Assembly (NCBI RefSeq): GCF_002873455.1
Contig: NZ_MCUN01000054.1
Location: 124,001-188,000, forward strand
DNA: 64,000 nucleotides
Origin: Vibrio splendidus
GTDB lineage: Bacteria; Pseudomonadota; Gammaproteobacteria; Enterobacterales; Vibrionaceae
Direction: 5' to 3'
In this document: one piece after another, positions 26,028 to 35,269 of the stretch
Numbering within the stretch: the first letter of the stretch is position 1
Layout of the letters: the number at the start of each line of letters is the position of its first letter
The notes under the pieces: generated by a model
Told to the model about the DNA's origin: nothing
What the model saw: the letters and a program-made list of their open reading frames with translations, nothing else
The model's database searches: none
Made by a program: the position numbers and the translations under genes

Positions 26028-26558
26028 ATGATAAGTGAATCTCTAGTATTTTGGATGATATTAATTGTCGTATCAGTGTTCGATGTTAAAGAAAACCGAA
26101 TACCGAATAAAGTTCTGATTTTATTTGTATTGTTGTTCTTTATTTTGTCAATTAATAATGGCTCTACTTGGGATTCGCTTGCCATTTCTTTGGTTGGGTC
26201 AGCAGTTTTTTTCGTTTCAGGACTTTTTTTATATTTCTTACGAGCAATGTCTGCAGGTGATGTGAAGTTTTTGGGTGTGATAGGTCTATATATCGGATGG
26301 GGAAACTTACTCGATACTTCTTATTATATTCTCATTGCCGCAGGGATAATAGCTACTTTTTATTTGCTTTATAACCGTGCCAACAGCGAATCTCTAACCG
26401 TTAGAAGTTATTTTGAAGAAAAACTAATGTTAGTTAGTGGGGTTTCAACAAATACAAGAAATTCGTCCACCGCACATTCTCGGTATTCTAATAAGGTGAC
26501 GATGCCTTTCGCACCTTCCGTTGTTATAGGTTTAGCGATGTATAGCTATTTTACATAG
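26028..26558 (+). CDS. tadV: TadV/CpaA-type prepilin peptidase (A24 family)
   Basis: 176-residue polytopic membrane aspartyl protease that removes the leader from Flp, TadE and TadF. The two catalytic aspartates are in VFDVKENRIPNK (D19) and MSAGDVKFLG (D78, the GxGD-type motif, here preceded by Ser-Ala). It lacks the N-terminal methylase domain of PilD, as TadV proteins do. ATG 26028 follows the mini-pilin stop by four bases; an ATG at 26024 is out of frame. The C-terminal tail (RNSSTAHSRYSNKV) is an unusually long hydrophilic loop before the last helix. Confidence 0.88.
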   Translation: MISESLVFWMILIVVSVFDVKENRIPNKVLILFVLLFFILSINNGSTWDSLAISLVGSAVFFVSGLFLYFLRAMSAGDVKFLGVIGLYIGWGNLLDTSYYILIAAGIIATFYLLYNRANSESLTVRSYFEEKLMLVSGVSTNTRNSSTAHSRYSNKVTMPFAPSVVIGLAMYSYFT

Positions 26559-26597
26559 ATCAAACTAAATCACTAATCGATGTGTTGGAGAGGACAT

Positions 26598-27947
26598 ATG
26601 GATATGAGAGGGATACCTTCCCCGAGTAATTTAAAGCCTCAAATATCAGCTCCTATGGTTCCGACTTCCATTGAAATGCTTGGTGTTCCTGAGGTTGTTG
26701 TTGAAAACTTGTTGCTCAAGCACTTATCCGCTTACCCTAAATCTGATGTGCTGGCACTTTCTAACTATTTGTGTGTAGTGACACATATTGTTGAAAACGG
26801 ACTTGCGGTACTCAGAAATAAATCCCTTATCGAAGTATTCCAGCCTACTTCTGCTTTGTCTTTGGAATCGTCTTCTCATAGTCATGTCCGTTATTCCTTG
26901 TCAGAAAAAGGCTTAGAAGAGGCCGACCTTGCGTTCAAACGAGACGCTTATTTAGGTCCAGTTCCTGTTTCTCTCAAACAATATACTGAAATTGTAGAGC
27001 AACAAGATTTAAGGGCAGAGCTTGTTACTCGCCCTGATGTAGAAGCGGCATTGAGTGATGTTTACGGCGTACAAAAAATGATCTCCGTGTTAGGGCCGGC
27101 AATAAACTCGGGTAGGGCGCTGTTGTTGTATGGGCACGCTGGTACAGGTAAGACTTTTGTCGCGTCTCGTATTGTCAACGCGCTTCATACTTCCGTTTTT
27201 ATCCCTTATGCCGTTTATGCGTTAGGAAATGTCATCAAGGTTTTCTCAGCGCAACATCATACCCCTTTAGATCGTAATGGCAGTGAGCAAACTGTTTCAC
27301 TCCGAGATCAATACGATAAGCGATGGCTCAATTGTGAACGTCCTAATATCCAAGTGGGGGGAGAGCTCACCATGGATATGCTTGAGGTAAATCACTCCGA
27401 GCACAATCGCGTTTGGTTAGCACCTTTACAAATGATGGCTAATAACGGCATTTTTGTTATTGATGATCTGGGGCGCCAACCCATGCCAGTGGATGCTTTG
27501 CTCAACCGCTGGATCGTACCAATGGAATATTTCTTTGATCACCTGTCATTACCGAATGGGCAACAAATCACCATGCCATTCGTTTTAACGCTCGCATTTT
27601 CTACCAATTTGAATCCTGAAAAGATCAGTGACCCTGCCTTTCTACGTCGCTTGGGCTACAAAATAGAATTCAAGCCTCTGAATCAGCAAGATTATGAAGC
27701 TCTGTGGGTGAGCGTAACTGTTGATAAAGAGATAGAGCTGCAAGATGGTTTCTTTGAGCGTTTGTCTCAAATGCATACGCTGCACAAAGTACCGCTTTTC
27801 CCTTGTTTACCGAAAGACCTTGTTGGTATTAGCAAAGACATTCTTTCGTTTGAACAACTCCCACCCGTTATCACGTTCGACATTCTAGCCATGGCATGGA
27901 AAGTCTATTTTACCTCTGATGGACACGAGGAAGAGAATAATGAATAA
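26598..27947 (+). CDS. AAA+ ATPase with N-terminal winged-helix-like region, inside the tad operon
   Basis: 449-residue protein, not a standard Tad component. The first 115 residues look like a winged-helix or similar helical domain (ENLLLKHLSAYPKSDVLALSNYL...LIEVF...RYSLSEKGLEEA). The AAA core follows: Walker A GHAGTGKT (about 179-186), Walker B IFVIDDLG (about 285-292), sensor-1 type AFSTN (about 333-337) and an arginine-finger-like FLRRLGYK (about 348-355). No membrane segment is seen, so it is likely cytoplasmic. ATG 26598 has GGAGAGGA upstream. It overlaps cpaB by eight bases, so it is co-translated with the pilus genes. Possible roles: remodelling of the assembly platform, or regulation through the DNA-binding-like domain. 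Confidence 0.8.
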   Translation: MDMRGIPSPSNLKPQISAPMVPTSIEMLGVPEVVVENLLLKHLSAYPKSDVLALSNYLCVVTHIVENGLAVLRNKSLIEVFQPTSALSLESSSHSHVRYSLSEKGLEEADLAFKRDAYLGPVPVSLKQYTEIVEQQDLRAELVTRPDVEAALSDVYGVQKMISVLGPAINSGRALLLYGHAGTGKTFVASRIVNALHTSVFIPYAVYALGNVIKVFSAQHHTPLDRNGSEQTVSLRDQYDKRWLNCERPNIQVGGELTMDMLEVNHSEHNRVWLAPLQMMANNGIFVIDDLGRQPMPVDALLNRWIVPMEYFFDHLSLPNGQQITMPFVLTLAFSTNLNPEKISDPAFLRRLGYKIEFKPLNQQDYEALWVSVTVDKEIELQDGFFERLSQMHTLHKVPLFPCLPKDLVGISKDILSFEQLPPVITFDILAMAWKVYFTSDGHEEENNE

Positions 27948-28689
27948 GAGTCAAGTTTTCCTACTGTTTTTACTGTCCGTAGTATTCGGTTTAGCCGCTG
28001 TATTTTTCGCTAAACAATGGATGGACAATCAAGTTCAACCGACGATTGAAGTCGAGCAAGTTGAGCGTCATCCGGTTGTAGTGGCATCTCAAGAAATTGA
28101 AGCTGGAACCATAATTGAAGAGCAATATTTAACAACCAAGTTGATGGAAGTTGATTGGATCAATGAAAACAACTATTCGGATAAAGCGGAGCTTATCGGA
28201 AAAGTAGTCGCCAATACTATTTATTCCGGAGAGGTGCTTCACAAGTTACGTTTTACTGTGCCAGGAGAAGGATCAACACTTGCTGCTCTTATCCCTGAAA
28301 ATAAACGTGCGGTAACTATACGTGTTGATGATGTTATTGGTGTGGCCGGTTTCTTATTACCGGGTAATAAGGTTGATATTCTCAATACCGTTTCTTACGG
28401 AAAAAATTCTGCAGCTACTCAAACGGTATTGAAAGATATTAAGGTTTTGGCCGTCGACCAAACGGCTAAAACGAAAGAAAACAGTCCGATTATCGTTCGT
28501 GCGGTAACACTTGAGATGACGCCAAAAGAAGCAGAGAAACTTCTCACGGCTAAAAGCAAAGGTAGTATTCAGCTGACCTTGAGAAACCCACATGAAGTAG
28601 AGAAAAAAGTGGTTCGTCGGTATGTGCCTAGACCAAGTGTCACCATTATCAAAGGTACAGAAACATCTAGTGTGCGCGTCAAGGATTGA
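27940..28689 (+). CDS. rcpC: CpaB/RcpC-type pilus assembly protein
   Basis: 249-residue periplasmic Tad protein anchored by an N-terminal helix (about residues 5-25). The SAF-type domain begins at HPVVVASQEIEAGTIIEEQYL and is followed by the CpaB core (NKRAVTIRVDDVIGVAGFLLPGNKVDIL). It is thought to work with the secretin in the outer-membrane channel. ATG 27940 overlaps the AAA+ gene stop; the longer frame from 27919 is not needed. Ending nine bases before rcpA, it is clearly in the same operon. Confidence 0.93.
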   Translation: MNKSQVFLLFLLSVVFGLAAVFFAKQWMDNQVQPTIEVEQVERHPVVVASQEIEAGTIIEEQYLTTKLMEVDWINENNYSDKAELIGKVVANTIYSGEVLHKLRFTVPGEGSTLAALIPENKRAVTIRVDDVIGVAGFLLPGNKVDILNTVSYGKNSAATQTVLKDIKVLAVDQTAKTKENSPIIVRAVTLEMTPKEAEKLLTAKSKGSIQLTLRNPHEVEKKVVRRYVPRPSVTIIKGTETSSVRVKD

Positions 28690-28697
28690 GGTGAGAT

Positions 28698-30155
28698 ATG
28701 AAAATATTATTAGCGTGTGTTTTTAGCCTGATTTGTTTTTCGGCAGCCAGTGTTGCTGCACTACAGACGGGAAAAACGGTCACGGTTCCACATCATAAAT
28801 CTACGCATGTGGTGCTGTCGGGAAAAGCGGCGAAGGTTTCTCTTGGTGATCCTGAAGTCTTAGACATTGTGATTTTGAAATCTAATGAGTTGTTCTTAAT
28901 TGGTAAAAAATTAGGGGCGACAAATTTGATGGCTTGGGATTCACGAGGTCAGTTGATTGAGTCGATTAACATTGAAGTTACTCATGATCTTAATAGCTTA
29001 AAGTCAAAGCTGTACGAGTTTCTTCCTGATGAGACGATTGAAGTTCATAGTGCGCAAAACCGTTTGCTGTTAAGTGGGCAAATCAGTAATCAACAAAAAA
29101 TGAACGTTGCGATGCGAATTGCTGAAACTTATGCCGCAGGACAAGCAGCAGATGATGCTAAAAAGAGTGGCAGTGAACAAGCCGCCGCAACGGGTGTGAT
29201 CAACTTGATGTCTATTGGTGGCGCACAACAAGTTATGCTTGAAGTGACGGTTGCCGAGGTTCAGCGAAGCTTGGTGAGAAAGTTCGATGCTAACTTCCAT
29301 TTCTTCCAAACCAGTGGTTCTAACTTTTCGTGGGGCGCTTCATCAGTCCCTGCTGGTGTATTGGGTGCAACGCCAATTTTTGATATTCCAACCTCTACCG
29401 ATTACGGGATTTTAGGTTCTTTCATTGATAGTAATACCTTGTTTACTTTTGCTCTTGATGTCGCAAAGCAAAACGGTGTGGCTAAGGTATTAGCAGAGCC
29501 AAACTTAACCGCATTGAGTGGATCAAAAGCCGAGTTTTTAGCGGGTGGTGAGTTCCCTATTCCTGTTCCAGACGACGATGGAATTACCATTGAGTACAAG
29601 GAATATGGGGTCGGATTGAAATTCATACCTACCGTGCTCAGCGATAAAAAAATCAATCTTAACCTAGCGGTTGATGTGAGTGAAATTGCTAACAGCAGTT
29701 CATTGACTATCGATCCTGGTTCGACGAATGCGACTTATTTTATCCCACCAATTACACGTCGAAGTGCTTCTTCTACGCTTGAGCTTGCTGATGGCCAAAC
29801 CATCGGTATTGCAGGGTTGTTGAGTGAGAACGTACGAGATGTCAGTAACAAAATGCCGGGTATCGGTGATGTACCGATTTTAGGTCAGCTTTTTAATAGT
29901 CAGGAATACATATCGGGTGAAACCGAGCTAGTCATACTTGTCACGCCTAGGCTCGCGAAGCCAGTGGATAGAAGTAAAGTCACTCTACCAACTGATGCCT
30001 TTGTGGATCCGAATGATCTGGAATATTACTTGTTAGGTAGAAGTGCATATATTGCGGAGCCTTCTGGTTCTGAAGACAGCGACAATACAAGTTCAGACAA
30101 AGGAATCGCGCCAACTGATGGTGGCAGTGAAGGTTCATTTGGTCATGATTTATAA
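28698..30155 (+). CDS. rcpA: RcpA/CpaC outer-membrane secretin of the Tad pilus
   Basis: 485-residue secretin forming the outer-membrane pore for the Flp pilus. A signal peptide (MKILLACVFSLICFSAASVAA) precedes the pilus N-domain (THVVLSGKAAKVSLGDPEVLDIVIL, about 30-100). The secretin core runs from GGAQQVMLEVTVAEVQRSLV to VPILGQLFNSQEYISGETELVILVTPRL (about 170-430), and a Ser/Asp/Gly-rich tail follows. GAGG precedes ATG 28698. The neighbouring lipoprotein could act as its pilotin or partner. Confidence 0.95.
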   Translation: MKILLACVFSLICFSAASVAALQTGKTVTVPHHKSTHVVLSGKAAKVSLGDPEVLDIVILKSNELFLIGKKLGATNLMAWDSRGQLIESINIEVTHDLNSLKSKLYEFLPDETIEVHSAQNRLLLSGQISNQQKMNVAMRIAETYAAGQAADDAKKSGSEQAAATGVINLMSIGGAQQVMLEVTVAEVQRSLVRKFDANFHFFQTSGSNFSWGASSVPAGVLGATPIFDIPTSTDYGILGSFIDSNTLFTFALDVAKQNGVAKVLAEPNLTALSGSKAEFLAGGEFPIPVPDDDGITIEYKEYGVGLKFIPTVLSDKKINLNLAVDVSEIANSSSLTIDPGSTNATYFIPPITRRSASSTLELADGQTIGIAGLLSENVRDVSNKMPGIGDVPILGQLFNSQEYISGETELVILVTPRLAKPVDRSKVTLPTDAFVDPNDLEYYLLGRSAYIAEPSGSEDSDNTSSDKGIAPTDGGSEGSFGHDL

Positions 30156-30165
30156 GGAGATAGAT

Positions 30166-30414
30166 ATGATTAGAACAATGATGGTCTTTCTCGTCATTCT
30201 ATTAGCGGGTTGCGCGAATGACGCACCTTTAGGTCAGTCGGTTGCTAAGCTGCAAGCAGAACAAACGTACAACCCTAATGCGACTCAAGAGAACTTGCAG
30301 GTTTTACCTGATGGTACCGGAGAGCGCATGCAAGCTGGGTACGATAAGTATGTGGGTAAAGGTGATGAAGAACTTTCCGGAAGTAGTAGTCAGGTTTTAA
30401 ATAGCTTTAATTAA
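30166..30414 (+). CDS. Small lipoprotein of the Tad locus
   Basis: 82-residue protein starting MIRTMMVFLVILLAGC, a type II signal with lipobox LAGC (Cys16). The mature 67 residues are hydrophilic (DAPLGQSVAKLQAEQTYNP, then GTGERMQAGYDKYVGKGDEEL) and match no domain known to me. AAGGAG precedes ATG 30166. By position it could take the RcpB/CpaD role, assisting the secretin or binding the cell wall, but it is far shorter than those proteins and the equivalence is only positional. Confidence 0.75.
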   Translation: MIRTMMVFLVILLAGCANDAPLGQSVAKLQAEQTYNPNATQENLQVLPDGTGERMQAGYDKYVGKGDEELSGSSSQVLNSFN

Positions 30415-30543
30415 TGTAAATGACTGAGTGCAAATAGGGAATCTAGTCACCATTACTGTTTAGAAAATCTCATAGGGCAAATTGGGTGTTTTGAGCTTTA
30501 AGCCTAGAGATTAAATGGAAAAGGTTGTCAGTGAACCATGTCG

Positions 30544-30580
30544 TCATCGAGATTGGTCTAACGTACACCAATCTCGATGA
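30544..30580 (+). other. Perfect 14-bp hairpin upstream of tadZ
   Basis: TCATCGAGATTGGT pairs with ACCAATCTCGATGA around the 9-base loop CTAACGTAC. It sits in the 180-base gap between the lipoprotein gene and tadZ, without a T run. It could be an attenuator, an RNA-processing site or a palindromic protein site. Confidence 0.8.
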
Positions 30581-30592
30581 TATTAGGACAAG

Positions 30593-31834
30593 ATGTCCGT
30601 AATCAAGACAGGTGGGAATATGGGCGAAGCGATTGATATTTTACCTAATGAAGACGATGCAATTCGCCTTAAAACTAACTTGAATATATGGCTGATTTAT
30701 AACAATGAGAATTTTCATGTTCATATGAGACAGCAATTGAAACGTTGTCGGAACGTACATATTGAGTCTTTTTCTTTGTTAGGTATGACTGAAGAGTATG
30801 TGAAGAATATCGATGCACCAGATTTAATCTTTGTTGAATCAAGTGGTTGCTGGGCTCAGAAAATGGTGGATTTGCAAAGCTATAATCTGCAGTTAGAAGA
30901 GCATGATTTATCTTTGGTGGTGTTTGGTGATGAAAGTGATAATGGGTCATTAAAAATAGCGTTAAGACTCGGTGCTTCGGATTTTCTGTCTCATGATATT
31001 TCTATTTCTGGTCTTCTCCCCTTACTGAAGAAAACAGCAGCGGAGAAAATCGAAAACTCGAGTTACGGAGAAGTATTTTTATTTATCAACACTAAAGGTG
31101 GTATGGGGGCGACAACCTTAGCGCTCAATACAGCCGTAGAAATAGCAAGTTACCACCCGAATGAGGTGCTGCTGCTTGATATTGATCTTCAGTTTGGTGT
31201 AATTCCTGAGTATTTGAATATCACGCCGACCTACAGTATTTCGGATGCCATCGATAGCTCGAATGATTTAGATGAGATGTCTTTGAGTAGCTTGGTAAAC
31301 AAGCACACATCAGGGTTGCACGTTTTAAGTTTCAAGCATGAAAATAACGCAGATGATTATGAACATGCACAGAAAATCGGGAAGTTATTGCCCGTATTAC
31401 GTCGCTTCTATCGCTACATTATTATCGATTTTTCTCGAGGGTTGGATCATATTTTCGCATCGGCGATCTCTCCAGCGACTAAGGTGTTACTTGTCGCTCA
31501 ACAAACCTTGGTTTCGGTTAAAAATAGTAATCGATTAATTCGAACGCTCAAGTTTGAGTACGGGTTGCAGCAGGACTCAATTGAAATCATTGTTAATCGT
31601 TATGAAAAGCGACAAACCATTAAGTTAACGGACATTGAACAAACTGTTGGAAAGCATGACATCCATTTAATGCCTAATGATTTCAAGGTGGCTCTTGAGA
31701 GTGCCAATTTAGGTTTGCCGTTGGTTGAGTCGAAGAAAAAGAGTTCGATTACACGGTCGATTATTGACTTGTCTCATATTCTTTCTCCGCCAGAACAAGA
31801 AGAGAAAGGTTGGCTTAAAAAAATATTTTCATAA
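30593..31834 (+). CDS. tadZ: TadZ/CpaE-type ParA-like ATPase
   Basis: 413-residue protein that localises the Tad machine at the pole or membrane. The N-terminal 150 residues form a receiver-like domain without an obvious phospho-acceptor site (NIWLIYNNENFHVH...DAPDLIFVESS). The C-terminal MinD/ParA-type ATPase starts with the deviant Walker A INTKGGMGATTLALN (about 165-179); DIDLQFG and IIDFSRG are later motifs. Two starts are possible: ATG 30593 (AGGA nearby) and ATG 30620 (AGGTGG nearby); the shorter gives MGEAIDILP. A hairpin lies directly upstream. Confidence 0.9.
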   Translation: MSVIKTGGNMGEAIDILPNEDDAIRLKTNLNIWLIYNNENFHVHMRQQLKRCRNVHIESFSLLGMTEEYVKNIDAPDLIFVESSGCWAQKMVDLQSYNLQLEEHDLSLVVFGDESDNGSLKIALRLGASDFLSHDISISGLLPLLKKTAAEKIENSSYGEVFLFINTKGGMGATTLALNTAVEIASYHPNEVLLLDIDLQFGVIPEYLNITPTYSISDAIDSSNDLDEMSLSSLVNKHTSGLHVLSFKHENNADDYEHAQKIGKLLPVLRRFYRYIIIDFSRGLDHIFASAISPATKVLLVAQQTLVSVKNSNRLIRTLKFEYGLQQDSIEIIVNRYEKRQTIKLTDIEQTVGKHDIHLMPNDFKVALESANLGLPLVESKKKSSITRSIIDLSHILSPPEQEEKGWLKKIFS

Positions 31835-31866
31835 CACGTTTGTTACAGCATATATGAGGGATCGTT

Positions 31867-33318
31867 ATGTTCTTTAAACGAAAAAATATTAATCCGGAGT
31901 TTGAAAAGAAAGTAGAACAGTTTTCCCAAGAGGAAGACGGTGTTGTATCGCCCCTCATTCAGAAAGTAGCTAACGTATCCCATGAAGCTAAGAGTCTAGA
32001 GGCGAGTGAAGAGCAAGAGAAATCGATGAATGAGGCGAAAAAAGTCTTAGAGCAAGAATTGTCGATTAAACACTACTTTCATAAGCAGTTACTCGAAACA
32101 TTAGATTTAGGGCTACTTTCTAGCTTAGATAAAGAGCGCGCCAAAGTAGACCTTCATGAAGCGATCGTTCAGTTAATGGCGGATGACCAAAGCCACGCAT
32201 TAAGTGCTGAAGGGCGTAAGCGAGTCATCAAGCAAATTGAAGATGAAGTATTTGGCCTTGGCCCACTTGAACCATTGCTCGCCGATAAAACGGTGTCCGA
32301 TATTTTGGTCAACGGACCTAAAAGTGTTTATGTCGAACGCCGAGGCAAATTAGAAAAAACACCGTATACGTTTTTAGATGATCGTCACTTAAGAAATATT
32401 ATTGATCGTATCGTTAGTCAGGTTGGACGCCGGATTGATGAAGCGTCGCCGATGGTGGATGCTCGATTAGTTGATGGTTCACGAGTGAATGCCATTATTC
32501 CCCCTTTAGCCTTAGATGGCCCTTCCGTTTCTATACGACGCTTTTCTGTAGACAGCCTAACCATGGATAATCTGCTGGAATACAAGTCAGCCTCTCCACA
32601 AATGGCAAAGTTCATTGAAGCTGCCGTAAAAGGTGAGCTTAATATCCTTATTTCTGGTGGTACAGGCTCAGGGAAGACGACTACGCTGAATATTTTTTCT
32701 GGGTTTATTCCTAGAGATAAACGGATTATTACCATAGAAGACTCCGCAGAGTTACAACTGCAACAGCCACACGTGATTCGTTTAGAAACACGCCCCGCAA
32801 ACCTTGAGGGTAAAGGTGAGATCAGTCAGCGAGAGCTAGTAAAAAATACCTTGCGTATGCGGCCTGACCGTATTGTTGTCGGGGAGGTACGTGGTAGCGA
32901 AGCTGTTGATATGTTAGCGGCGATGAATACGGGTCATGATGGTTCACTTGCCACGATTCACGCGAATACACCTCGTGATGCACTAAGCCGTGTTGAGAAT
33001 ATGTTCTCGATGGCGGGTTGGAATATTTCAACGAAAAACCTCAGAGCGCAGATAGCTTCAGCTATTCATTTGGTGGTCCAAATGGAGAGACAAGAAGATG
33101 GTAAGCGTCGCATGGTCAGTATCCAAGAGATCAACGGGATGGAAGGAGAGGTCATCACTATGTCTGAGATCTTCCACTTCCAGCGTCAAGGTATCGATGA
33201 GCATGGCAATATCTTAGGTTATTACACCGCAACCGGTGTCGTTCCTCAGTCTCATGATCAACTAGTTAAACGTGGTCTTGATTTGCCTTATGAGATCTTT
33301 ACCGAGTCACATAGCTGA
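31867..33318 (+). CDS. tadA: TadA/CpaF-type secretion ATPase
   Basis: 483-residue cytoplasmic hexameric ATPase powering Flp pilus extension and probably retraction. Motifs: Walker A GGTGSGKTT (about 264-272), Asp box TIEDSAEL (about 289-296), Walker B DRIVVGEVRG (about 334-343) and His box GHDGSLATIHANTPRD (about 356-371). The N-terminal region with GLGPLEPLLADKTVSDILVNGP is typical for CpaF. GAGGGA precedes ATG 31867. It is followed by tadB within ten bases. Confidence 0.96.
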   Translation: MFFKRKNINPEFEKKVEQFSQEEDGVVSPLIQKVANVSHEAKSLEASEEQEKSMNEAKKVLEQELSIKHYFHKQLLETLDLGLLSSLDKERAKVDLHEAIVQLMADDQSHALSAEGRKRVIKQIEDEVFGLGPLEPLLADKTVSDILVNGPKSVYVERRGKLEKTPYTFLDDRHLRNIIDRIVSQVGRRIDEASPMVDARLVDGSRVNAIIPPLALDGPSVSIRRFSVDSLTMDNLLEYKSASPQMAKFIEAAVKGELNILISGGTGSGKTTTLNIFSGFIPRDKRIITIEDSAELQLQQPHVIRLETRPANLEGKGEISQRELVKNTLRMRPDRIVVGEVRGSEAVDMLAAMNTGHDGSLATIHANTPRDALSRVENMFSMAGWNISTKNLRAQIASAIHLVVQMERQEDGKRRMVSIQEINGMEGEVITMSEIFHFQRQGIDEHGNILGYYTATGVVPQSHDQLVKRGLDLPYEIFTESHS

Positions 33319-33328
33319 GGAGCCGATC

Positions 33329-34294
33329 ATGGATAGTGTAACTGTATCGTTGGCCCTATTGTTTGTTGCGGTATTGTTTATTTCGCAAGCTTTGTTATTG
33401 CCAGCTGCCGGGAAAAAAGCTAAGCACAAAGAGCTATCCCGCCGTTTAAAAGAGACACAAAGAAATATTGATGAAGAGAGTTTGTCGCTCTTAAAAGACC
33501 ATTACAACAAGGAACTTTCTCCCTTTGACCGTAAATTAATTGTTGTTCCTTTTTTTGCCGATCTGAAACGCATGCTTGAATTAGCAGGTCTCAAACTGAC
33601 ATTAAGCCGCTTCTTAGTGATCGTATTTTTGTGCGGAACATTATTGGCTTTGATTGCTTTGATGTTCAATCAAGTGTGGTTTATTTGTGTTGCCGCTTTT
33701 GTTTTTGTTTGGGTTGTTGCTTATCTGTTTGTTCAAAACAGAGTGACCTACAGAATGGCAAGGTTTGAGGAGCAGTTGCCAGACGCCTTGGACATCATAA
33801 GAAGAGCCTTACAAGCGGGTCAGCCATTAGTTCAGTCTTTTAATGAGGTTGGCGAAGAGATGCCAGAGCCTATTGGGGTTGAGTTTAAGAACACCTATAA
33901 CTTATTGAACTATGGTTACGATTTACGGCTCGCTATTTTACAAATGACAGAAAGAGTACCGACGGTTTCTATGTTGGCTTTTTCAAGCGCGGTCATGTTG
34001 CAGAAAGAAACGGGGGGCAACCTCTCTGAGAATCTGCAAAAAGTATCTGAGGTATTAAGAGCGCGTTTTAAGCTAGAAAGAAAAATCAAAACTCTATCCG
34101 CTGAGAGTCGACTCTCTGCTTGGATACTGACGCTTTCTCCTTTTGCCCTATTTTTCGGTCTTAAATTCGTAAACCCTGAATACATCGAGCCTTTGTACAG
34201 TGACCCTAGAGGGATATCTATGGTCAGTGTCGGCGTGATTTTGTTGGCGATTGGGGCATTGTGGATAAGAAAAATAATAAATATCGAGATATAG
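33329..34294 (+). CDS. tadB: TadB-type inner-membrane platform protein
   Basis: 321-residue type II secretion F-like protein of the Tad platform. An N-terminal helix (VSLALLFVAVLFISQALLL), two central helices (about residues 90-135) and a C-terminal pair give the usual topology. The T2SSF domain contains RFEEQLPDALDIIRRALQAGQPLVQ and MLQKETGGNLSENLQKVSEVLRARFKL. ATG 33329 follows GAGGAG and fits the family; the frame from 33272 would overlap tadA. It pairs with TadC and TadA. Confidence 0.93.
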   Translation: MDSVTVSLALLFVAVLFISQALLLPAAGKKAKHKELSRRLKETQRNIDEESLSLLKDHYNKELSPFDRKLIVVPFFADLKRMLELAGLKLTLSRFLVIVFLCGTLLALIALMFNQVWFICVAAFVFVWVVAYLFVQNRVTYRMARFEEQLPDALDIIRRALQAGQPLVQSFNEVGEEMPEPIGVEFKNTYNLLNYGYDLRLAILQMTERVPTVSMLAFSSAVMLQKETGGNLSENLQKVSEVLRARFKLERKIKTLSAESRLSAWILTLSPFALFFGLKFVNPEYIEPLYSDPRGISMVSVGVILLAIGALWIRKIINIEI

Positions 34295-34297
34295 ATT

Positions 34298-35269
34298 ATG
34301 GAATTCTTTGATTTAGAAGTATGGAAACAAACACTCTCTGAGTTCGGTATCACTAGCCAGACTCTGCTTTACGGGATGATTCTGCTGACCACTATGCTAC
34401 TCACTCTTACTTTAGGGTTTCTTTTTGTTGGTACCCGTTCTCCGTTGGATAAAAAGTTAAAACAGATTTCCGGAGGGAATCATACTAGCAGTCGTAAATC
34501 TTATGATTTTACCAATACTTTGGAGTCGCTGACGCCATTCATTGGGCGAGGAAACAAAAAAGATAACGAAACATATTCAGAAAAATTAATGCATGCTGGG
34601 TACCATGAAAAGAGCGCACTTTCAGTATTTTATGCCTTCAAGGTACTATCAGCATTAATTGGGTTTGTCTGTGCATTTATGGTGTTTTACTTGGCTATAG
34701 GTGGCAGTTACAACAATTTATTGATTGTGACGTGTGTTTTTGTCGGGACGTTCTTCCCCAATTTTGTGTTGAGTAAAATGCAAAAAGAGCGACAAAGAAA
34801 AGTAAGAAATGGTGTCCCTGATGCTTTAGACCTTTTAGTTGTTTGTACGGAATCAGGCCTAGGTTTTAATGCTGCGCTAGGGCGTGTCGCTAACGAGTTA
34901 TACATTTCCCAACCCGAACTTGCTGATGAACTTGATACGGTGTTTGCCAAAATACAAGCTGGTGTCACGATGCCAGACGCTTTGAGTCAACTTGTAGAAA
35001 GAACGGGGTTACATGAATTGGATGGCCTTGTTTCTTTGCTCTCACATGCTTCAAGAATGGGGGGGAGTTTAGCTCAGACCTTACGTGACTATACCGAAGA
35101 TTTTCGAGATAAACGCCAACAAGCAGCAGAAGAAATCGCAGCCAAAATACCCACCAAAATGCTGTTCCCAATGTTGTTATTTATTTGGCCATGTTTTTTT
35201 ATTGTTGCCCTTGGACCAGGGATGATGATTGTTATGGACGCATTAAGTGCGCCAGGAGTAGGTTTATGA
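34298..35269 (+). CDS. tadC: TadC-type inner-membrane platform protein
   Basis: 323-residue partner of TadB. Membrane segments occur at about residues 17-42, 105-150 and 290-315. The T2SSF domain shows RNGVPDALDLLVVCTESGLGFNAALGRVA and LSHASRMGGSLAQTLRDYTEDFRDKRQQAAEEIAAKIPTKM. It begins three bases after tadB and its stop overlaps the tadD start (ATGA), typical of tight coupling within the operon. Confidence 0.93.
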   Translation: MEFFDLEVWKQTLSEFGITSQTLLYGMILLTTMLLTLTLGFLFVGTRSPLDKKLKQISGGNHTSSRKSYDFTNTLESLTPFIGRGNKKDNETYSEKLMHAGYHEKSALSVFYAFKVLSALIGFVCAFMVFYLAIGGSYNNLLIVTCVFVGTFFPNFVLSKMQKERQRKVRNGVPDALDLLVVCTESGLGFNAALGRVANELYISQPELADELDTVFAKIQAGVTMPDALSQLVERTGLHELDGLVSLLSHASRMGGSLAQTLRDYTEDFRDKRQQAAEEIAAKIPTKMLFPMLLFIWPCFFIVALGPGMMIVMDALSAPGVGL

